A stretch of 64,000 nucleotides of DNA from Heterotrichella gracilis (lineage: Eukaryota; Sar; Xanthophyceae; Tribonematales; Xanthonemataceae), in the NCBI GenBank assembly GCA_032358255.1, contig JAULBX010019079.1, positions 19,068 to 83,067 of the forward strand, given 5' to 3'. The stretch's first letter is position 1. Every line of letters starts with the position of its first letter. The notes under the pieces are model-generated. The model did no database searches and was not told the DNA's origin. It saw only the letters and a program-made list of their open reading frames with translations. Made by a program: the position numbers and the translations under genes. Shown here one piece after another: positions 57,329 through 64,000 of this stretch.

Positions 57329-58295
57329 GGTGTCCCTAGTTCTAGCTGTTGGGGGTCCTTGTGTGTTCGGGGTGTGTCAATATGCGCTCAACAACTAAGA
57401 TGGCGGGGTGGTGATGCTGCAGAGAAAGGTGTCGTCAACAAGTGCACAGCGGTTGCTTGTAAGGCGCAAGATGGAACCTTGATCTGCAGCACGATCCCTC
57501 CAAAATAAGGTTGCAGCATGGTTTATTCTCAGCTTTTTCAACGAGCTTCAGAGCAGATGCCCGAGCCATTTGGATATGCCCATGCAAAAAGTGTGACAGC
57601 ACTGCAAAGTCACGGGGGAGAAACCATTAACATTGTAAACCCTAGAGGGTTTTCAGCCCCTCCGTTTGACAATTTGATGGTGCCAGGAGTGCACTCGAGT
57701 GATGGACTTCCCCCAACGGTTTTTGGCAGTGCTTGAGAGGCGACAATGGGTTTGTGTGTGAGCTGCTGGTTTGGTGCGTGCCGCAATCAATATTGAAGAA
57801 TATCTTTCAAAGGCAGGGGCACTTCTACTTTGCTGCCAGGCTATTCCTATCCCCAAAGCGATTTTGGTTTCTGGGTCATCATGATTGACAATGTGAATAT
57901 CCCCTCCGGCAGAGCTGCCCATGCCGCAATCACTATGGAATATGAAAGTTGACAGTTTACCTGTTGGAGCAAATTGCATTGAAAGAAAGACGACCCCGTG
58001 CCAAGGGCGCACAGACGATAATTTGCAATACCGCATCGAGCAGCTACAGATCTGGTTCATGATGCAGGCAATGGTTTCCAAAACACCATGTTGCAAGTCT
58101 TGGCCATGCAATGTTGTGTCCACAGTTGCAAATCAAGTGCGCAGTTTGGGAAAGTGCGCACTGGAGCGGTTGGGTGGTTTGTTCTGTCTGCCCCCTCATC
58201 CACCGCAACTCAACTTCCACTTCCCACACACACCCCTTCTCCTCTCTCATCTGGGCTGATCATCAGGCCCATACATTCACAGCATATATGTGGCC
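57329..58295. promoter_or_regulatory. upstream region of UGPase
   Basis: Nearly 1 kb between the UGPase start and the end of the next gene on the same strand. It should hold the UGPase promoter. An aaaccctagagggttttc hairpin-like word is at 57637-57654. No gene seen. Confidence 0.45.
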
Positions 58296-61200
58296 CTACT
58301 TCTTGGACCGCTTGCCACGCGGCAGCTGCACCTTGGTCGCAGCAGACGACCCCTCCTTCTTCTTGCGCGCAGACTCGTTCCATGGCAGCATAGGCTTGGA
58401 GGAGCTGAGGTCGGCCAGGTCCTGCTCAACCATCTGGAGCATCTTGGGGGGGACAACGCCGCCGCTCTTGGCCTGCGCCGCAAATATTAAAAATAAAAAC
58501 ATATAAGAAAACAAATCTGCTCCACCATCTGGAGCATCTTGGGGGGCATCACGCCGCCGCTCTTGGCCTGCGCCGCAATGTGATTTATGGTGGTAAATCT
58601 TGCCCCCAAACCCCCCTCGACGCCAGGATGGTGAAAGATGTCCTCCTCCAACAAACCATAAACTCCAAATCCCAACTCCCAACCCATTAGAATCCAAACC
58701 CTGCACCCTGCCTCGACAGGGCAAATTTATGTCAAAACATAAACCCTGACTTTTGGCCTAAACCCTAGGCCCCCACCTTCACATGGTGGATGATGTTCTC
58801 CTCCTTGTAGCCCAGTACCCTGCCCACAAGCACCTTGTAGTAGGGCGAGTCAGCAACCAGCGCCGCCTGGGCCCCAAATGTGGTCAAATGCTGGGCCCAC
58901 GACCGGAAGGGCTCTTTTTTGGTGCTGATGACGGAGGTGATACCCAGGTTGCCTGTGGGTGCATCAGGGCTATGTTTTAGATGAAAAATTGAAGAGAAAC
59001 TAATGAACATAAATGCCTGCATCGGTGTCCCAGCCTGCGGCGCAGGCCATTAGCTATTGCATCATAAGGTACGTATATCAGGATTATATGAGGACGCAGA
59101 AATTGCAGCAAGCATAGCATTGCATTGTGCAAGGCTGTCTGCTGATTTGCGTGCAGTGCTGTGACGGTTGTAAATGTAAATCACCTGGGGCGGTAGACGT
59201 GAACATGGCAACCTTGGGGTTGTCCACAATCTGCTTCAGCAGCGGGACCACGTAGGGTCTGAACAGGGGCATGAGCTTGGTGCGGTCCACATCCCAGCCG
59301 ATCCACAGCTGCACCATGCACACCGCTTTCCTTCCCTCTAGGAACGCTATTAGCTCCCCTGAGGCAAGCATGATCTGCTGCTCCTCGGTGAAGGGGGGGT
59401 CATTAGGGCCTGCAGGGGGACCCACGGTACATTTTTTAAGGTTCAAATTTCCAACGTTTTGAGGCAAGCATGAACTGCTGCTCCACAATGAAGGGGGGGT
59501 CGTCGGGGCCTGCGGGCCACCATGATTTTTATCACAAATTTCAGGTGTAATTTTTCAGGAATTCCATCACGAGCAAGTGACATGTGGCATGATCTGCTGC
59601 TCCTCTATGAAGGGGGGGTTGTTGGGGCCTGCGGGTCAACCACAGCAAATTTCTTAGGAATGCTGTGAAAATTTTCTGCATTTGGGCGGCGACTTGCTCT
59701 TTGCACGCCTGCTCCTTGGTGAAGGGGGGATCATAGGGACCTGCGAGTACCCCATGGCAAATTTTCTTGGGTTTGTATTTTTCGGCATTTAAAGTGCGAC
59801 TTGCTCTTTGCGCGCCTCGGTGGAGGGGAGGTCGATGGTTTTTATCAGAATTTTCAGGAATCCCATCACAAGCAAGTGCCACGGCATGTGGCCTGCATGT
59901 ATATGCACTCATTGTGAGGAGGCTTTTGAGTAATCCGCAGTGCCCAACGACCCAAGCTACTGCCACTAGTAAGTGACACTTGGCAATAGATTGAATCGCT
60001 GAACACTGTGAATTACTCAAACCTTCCTCAGTACAAGCGCATTCACATGCAGGCCACAGTCGGCAGATTCCTTAGGGTTTGCTATGAAAAATTTACTGCA
60101 TTTGGGGCGTGACTAGCTCTTTGCACGCCTGACCGGGACCGGAAATCGCACCACTTGCCTACGGTCCGCGGACTGCGGCGGGCTTATCATCATTATTCTG
60201 CCATTCTATTTAAATAATTTAGCATTCACCCACGGGTCACGATGAGTGCGTACACATGTGGCAGGAGAGCGCGCTCATGAGCCCGTGAGCGCTGTGTGAG
60301 GCATGCGTGTGCAGCACGGGGTCAACATCAAGTGCATCAGCATTCCTGCCATGTGGTAGAATGCCTCCAGAATGGCATGCGCATGCACATGGGTTGCGGC
60401 ATGCTTCATGGCGGTGTTTAGGGTTTACAGGAGATGAAGCACACAGGGCAACACGTGGATGGAGGGGGCCTTGAGCCCACCATAATGGTATGGGGTGGGT
60501 TGCATGTCATCATCAGAGAAACGCCTCAATAAGCAGCACCAGCAGTGCGCCTTGCTAGCATTGCATGTTTGGTACCACCGGCACACAAGGTGGCGTGAAA
60601 TTGATTTTACCTGTCCCATCCACGATCAGCCCCAGGTTGTCCGCCACCTGGCGGTAGTAGGAGTCGTAGCTGTACATGCGCTGCGCAGACACGATGGTGT
60701 TGTCCTGCAGCACCTCCATGCCGTGCAGCTCCAACTGCCACTTCTGCAGCGCCTCAGCCAGGGAGGGCACCTTCTTGACCCAGGCCTCTGATGGGTCGGG
60801 GTACAGGCCTGCGCACACGCACGCCCAAGGCTTCAGGTTGCGAGCCCGCTCCTAACATGCTTTAAAGAACCTAACCTTTTTGAGCTAGGATTTCCGTTCA
60901 ACCTGAGCTCCCTGCCTGCAGGCGCAGCCGCAGCTCCAGCAGCTTGCCATATGTTGCAAACCCCAACACTCAAAACCCCAAACCTTAAACCCTAGCACAC
61001 ACCTGTGGGCTTCAGGGTTGCAAACCCGTCGTGCACCCGCAGCTCCAGCAGCTTGCCATAGGTGGCCACCTGCAGCTCCCCAGGCGACCTGGCCTGAAGC
61101 ACCTCCAACCAGAAGCGCCTGCCGGTGGTGGTGGTGGCCGCCAGCACATCCCCTGCCTTCACCCCTTGGAGGCTGTCTTGCAGGGTTGCGGTGCCTGCGG

Positions 61201-61881
61201 TTTCGGGTTTCGGGTTTTGGGTTTAGACCCCACACGGGCACGGCCACACTGCAAGTCAGATTGAGCGCTGGCATACTTGAGCTGCTGTGTGATGGGAGGG
61301 TGGGGATTCCAGTAAGTGTGAGAGGTGTGGAATGGGTTGTGTGTGTAAAATGTGCAGGTCGCAATATCGTGGCGAAGCGTGTTGTGTGGCTTACCTGGCA
61401 CCTCTGGCGTTGCTGTGCTGCTGCACCGACAGGTGCGCTGTGGTCTCCGTGGGGATAGGTGGGTCTGGAGTTGCACAGAGCCCAGTCGTGAGTACAGAGC
61501 CCAGCTGTGAGTACAGTGCAAGGCGAGAGGGCATCGTGCACACCACAAGCTTGGTAGGTAACGCCGGGAAACCGCCACGCACCTTGACAACTGCATGGCT
61601 GCTGAAGGGCTTGGGTGTACTCCTGGCAGCAACCAGCCTGCATCCAGGTATAAAACCGAGGGTAAGTTATTGATTCCAACTGCCCCCAGCTGCACATTGT
61701 AAGCACCAAGTATTGCACCTGCAAGCCAGTCCCATGCAGGGGTGCTGTCAAACTGGAGGTGTGCCAGGGTTTGGGGTACCCACCTGTGGCAGTGTCCTGA
61801 CAGCGCAAGCAGGGGCGCGCCTCGGCTGCACTTGGTCAACATAGTGAGCAGCAGAGCAGCTATAACTGAAGCCTGATGCAC
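58296..61881 (-). CDS. Conserved-looking protein of unknown function, probably organelle-targeted
   Basis: Eight exons in coding order: 61881-61784, 61637-61583, 61464-61395, 61194-61003, 60808-60611, 59409-59185, 58952-58777, 58472-58296; in phase, 396 residues. The first 70 residues are basic, Ser/Thr/Arg-rich (RLVAARSTPKPFSSHAVVK), like a transit peptide, although MHQASVIAALLLTMLTKC is hydrophobic enough for a signal peptide. The rest reads like a folded protein: GVKAGDVLAATTTTGRRFWL, VATYGKLLELRVHDGFATLK, AWVKKVPSLAEALQKWQLEL, YSYDSYYRQVADNLGLIVDG, GELIAFLEGRKAVCMVQLWI, NLGITSVISTKKEPFRSWAQ, ADSPYYKVLVGRVLGYKEEN. The tail is Lys-rich. I do not recognise the family. Three of its introns contain exon-edge copies. 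Confidence 0.72.
58505..58577 (-). repeat. second, intact copy of the last exon's 5' part
   Basis: Near-identical to 58427-58480 and still preceded by its own acceptor (rc gcggcgcag). Used as a terminal exon it would encode AKSGGVMPPKMLQMVEQ, then a short hydrophobic tail and stop, in place of the Lys-rich C-terminus. Confidence 0.88.
59463..60140 (-). repeat. series of four to five decayed copies of one exon acceptor edge
   Basis: The exon 6 start at 59368-59412 (ctgctgctc, gaaggggggg, gggcctgc) is repeated upstream at about 59470-59512, 59592-59632, 59700-59745, partly at 59800-59830, and as a remnant at 60110-60135. The spacer unit cag-gaatcccatcac-agcaagtg also repeats (59557-59583 and 59856-59882). 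Copies decay with distance from the exon. Confidence 0.85.
60905..60962 (-). repeat. decayed copy of an internal stretch of exon 4
   Basis: cgcagctccagcagcttgcc at 60930-60949 is identical to part of exon 4 at 61038-61057. The spacer 60960-61003 is telomere-like (caaaccttaaaccctag). Confidence 0.85.
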
Positions 61882-62535
61882 AGAACTGCACTATTGGAAG
61901 CTTCGCGTCATGACGCGTCACGAGGCTGCTGTTAAACCCTAGTCCAGAGCAATGCTAGCCTAGCCTGAGGCCGTGCAAGAGTTGGGTGGTGCAAGGCTGC
62001 AACTTGATAGGTGTAGCTTAGCAGACTAACGGCCATGCACAATGATGGTGTTAGTTAAAGTCCCCCACACTTTAACTAACACAATGATGGTTAGCAAGGG
62101 CTTGTAGTGCATATGCATGCATGCATGGTGCCGGCGGCATCACAACGCAAATGCCCTCAAAAACCCTGCACGATTGGTGAGCCACAGTGAACTGGAAAGG
62201 GAGACGTAGAAAAGCGTTATCTATCTGGGGACAATGGCTTAATGTGTGTCCTAAAAAAATGCTCCAGCCGGGCCCGTCGTCAGGCACCGTGGATCCTTGT
62301 CCACTATAATATCAGAGCTATGGTTGCGTTGTTGGCTGCTATAGACAGCTTGGACTGCAACACTAAATGCCTTTAATAAAGCCTCTACGCGGTTAATAGT
62401 GTAGAGGTCTCCGTGCAGGGACACCAAGACTAACCTTGTCATATGCATGCATGCAAATTTGAGCCAAAGCTCGTGTTCGCGACTGTGTTGCTTTTGAGGA
62501 CAGGGTGATCCCTATCAGAAGCTTAAACCTCCGCG
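61882..62535. promoter_or_regulatory. divergent intergenic region with a hairpin
   Basis: About 650 bases between the hypothetical gene (minus) and the RbfA-like gene (plus). It contains the hairpin at 62048-62082 described separately and a second gcatgcatgcatg word at 62112-62126. Confidence 0.5.
62048..62082. repeat. 14-bp inverted repeat flanked by short direct repeats
   Basis: gtgttagttaaagt (62048-62061), loop cccccac, then actttaactaacac (62069-62082). Both sides carry acaatgatgg (about 62039-62048 and 62081-62090), like a target-site duplication around a tiny insertion. Confidence 0.88.
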
Positions 62536-63770
62536 ATGTTGCGCCGGCTGGTGGCTCCCTTGTGCAGCCACCAAGGCATGGAACAGGTGGCCAGCATCTC
62601 TGTGCAGCACACAGACAGGCTCGCGTCTTCACACCAGTGTGGAACCTCTGGTGGGGTCAACAGCTGGGCAAGCAGGCAGCATGGAACGATGGGGAGTAGG
62701 TGTTTCAGTTCAGAACGGGGCAGTGAGTCTGGGGAAGCCCTGGAGCCCCCAGAAGAGCACCGAGAGCTCGACTTGAACTTCAGGTGTGTAACTTGGGTGT
62801 TTGCTGTTGGGGTTGTGACCACTGTGCGCGCTACATGTAGTATTTGAACAGAGGCGTTGTGTTTTTGCAGGTCTTCCACGGAGATCATGTGGCCGCCGTC
62901 CATGCAGCAACATAGATGTGAGTGCGCATATGCATGCATACCCACCCGCCTGCAGCTGGCCACATGCAGCTTTGCCTGCCGGCACTGGCATATATGGCTG
63001 GCTGCATGACACACCCGCTTGTTGCTTGCTTATACCTGCAATGACATCCGCATGCGGATCCGCCTACCTGCCGTGGTGGTTACCTTGCTATCCACGTCAA
63101 GTGAACATGCCTGCTGTCCTATTCCTAGCTCGTCTCGGCCACACCCCAACATGGTGACTTTGTATTTCAACTGATCGTTACGTTGCTGTCTAGTTGGTTC
63201 GCGTGTGCTCAAGGCGCTGATGGTGGCCATGTCAGAGGATGGCGAGCTGCGGGAGCGCATTCTACAGCCATACAACTTCTGCATACAAGAGGTACCCATG
63301 TAAAATTGACTGTATGGCAAAGTGGATGCCCGTGTGCAAATGCACATCCTATTTCAAAACCAATGTATACAATTCTCAAAAATATTTTATATAACGTTAA
63401 AAACAAATGTCACTGAATTTTGACCTTTTTTTATTTTTTAACAGAGTTAAATTAGAGTTATCTTTGCTATCCAGGTCCGCATGTCTCCAGACCTGCTCAA
63501 GGCATATGTGCTGTGGAATTGTGACCCCACCAAGCAGGATAAGGCACAAGAAGTCATCCAGAGGAAGTAAGTACTTGCACCCCAGGGGACAATTTCAAGT
63601 TACCTGATCAGCATTCCCTGCATACCAGGAAAGGTCATGATGAGCCTGTCTGGCTTGTGGCCCATTCTTTGAAAACAACATGCCGGGTGGGGTGACCGTT
63701 GCTGTCGCTGTGGCTATTTGTGCAGGGCTGGCCGCATTCGAGCCAAGGTGGCGCAGATACTGCAAGCCAA
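62536..63770 (+). CDS. Ribosome-binding factor A-like protein, partial
   Basis: Likely organellar RbfA, a KH-type factor for small-subunit maturation. Exons in phase: 62536-62783, 62871-62917, 63194-63291, 63475-63566, 63726-63770; the gene continues past 63770, possibly out of the window. The start MLRRLVAPLCSHQ and the following Ser/Arg-rich stretch suit a mitochondrial presequence. The core reads RVLKALMVAMSEDGELRERI, then NFCIQEVRMSPDLLKAYVLW, then KAQEVIQRKAGRIRAKVAQI, matching the RbfA pattern of beta-strand V-x-x-S-P-D-L-x-x-A-x-V and helix with A-x-x-x-I/L-R. The last exon was not found; candidates near 63893 and 63957 both open only a short frame. Assignment is moderate because the visible homology is about 80 residues. 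Confidence 0.68.
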
Positions 63771-64000
63771 GTAAGTGACCTCATGGCTGTTTTGGGGTTT
63801 GGGTGCAGTCATTCTTAGGTACTTCGCGGCTTTTGGGTAATGCACAAGGTATCTTGCCATGTATATGTCGTGCATTCCTATGTAATCTGCAGATCATCGT
63901 ATATACCTTGCATATATGTGACGTGCAGATGACATCACCCTGGTTTGTGGATCCCAGTTGGAGGTGGCAACAGCGCTTTCTCAGGTGTTTGTGATTTTTC

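Overview
This window is nuclear DNA of a green alga (Chlorophyta). The genes are intron-rich with GT-AG junctions, most acceptors read (c)tgcag, coding and intron base composition are close, and plastid or mitochondrial targeting extensions precede plant-type proteins (homogentisate phytyltransferase, plastid uS13). Degenerate TTTAGGG/CCCTAAA heptamers, the Arabidopsis-type telomere unit, are scattered through introns. A nuclear mitochondrial ATP synthase subunit g gene points away from Chlamydomonas-like Chlorophyceae, where that subunit is reported missing. I cannot name the species.

Layout, left to right: FSH1/OVCA2-like serine hydrolase (-, cut by the left edge); TAF10 (+); mitochondrial pyruvate dehydrogenase E2 (-); SLC25 mitochondrial carrier (-); homogentisate phytyltransferase VTE2 (+); plastid ribosomal protein uS13 (-); a small one-helix membrane protein (+, tentative); FAM114-like protein (-); VPS39, a HOPS subunit (+); F-box protein (-); adenylate kinase 6 (+); RING-H2 E3 ligase (-); an acidic low-complexity protein (+); ATP synthase subunit g (-); LCMT1, the PP2A methyltransferase (+); a class I SAM methyltransferase (-); a small hypothetical gene (+, tentative); UDP-glucose pyrophosphorylase (-); a conserved hypothetical organelle-type protein (-); and an RbfA-like ribosome-binding factor (+, cut by the right edge). 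I rebuilt exons by hand from reading frame, splice sites and family conservation. Most junctions kept frame across the whole gene, so 11 models are complete from start to stop. A few single-base coordinates may be off by one.

There are no operons. These are ordinary housekeeping genes, often arranged head-to-head (FAM114/VPS39, carrier/VTE2, uS13/small membrane protein, F-box/AK6, ATP synthase g/LCMT1) or tail-to-tail. Functions cluster loosely around mitochondria (E2, carrier, ATP synthase g, RbfA-like) and plastid (VTE2, uS13), with vesicle traffic, ubiquitin and sugar-nucleotide genes between.

The most unusual feature is not a gene. In at least nine genes an intron holds a decayed tandem copy of the edge of the neighbouring exon, including its splice site. 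The spacer between copy and true exon is often made of degenerate telomere-type heptamers. This recurs about 18 times here and looks like a genome-wide process that lengthens introns and creates decoy splice sites.
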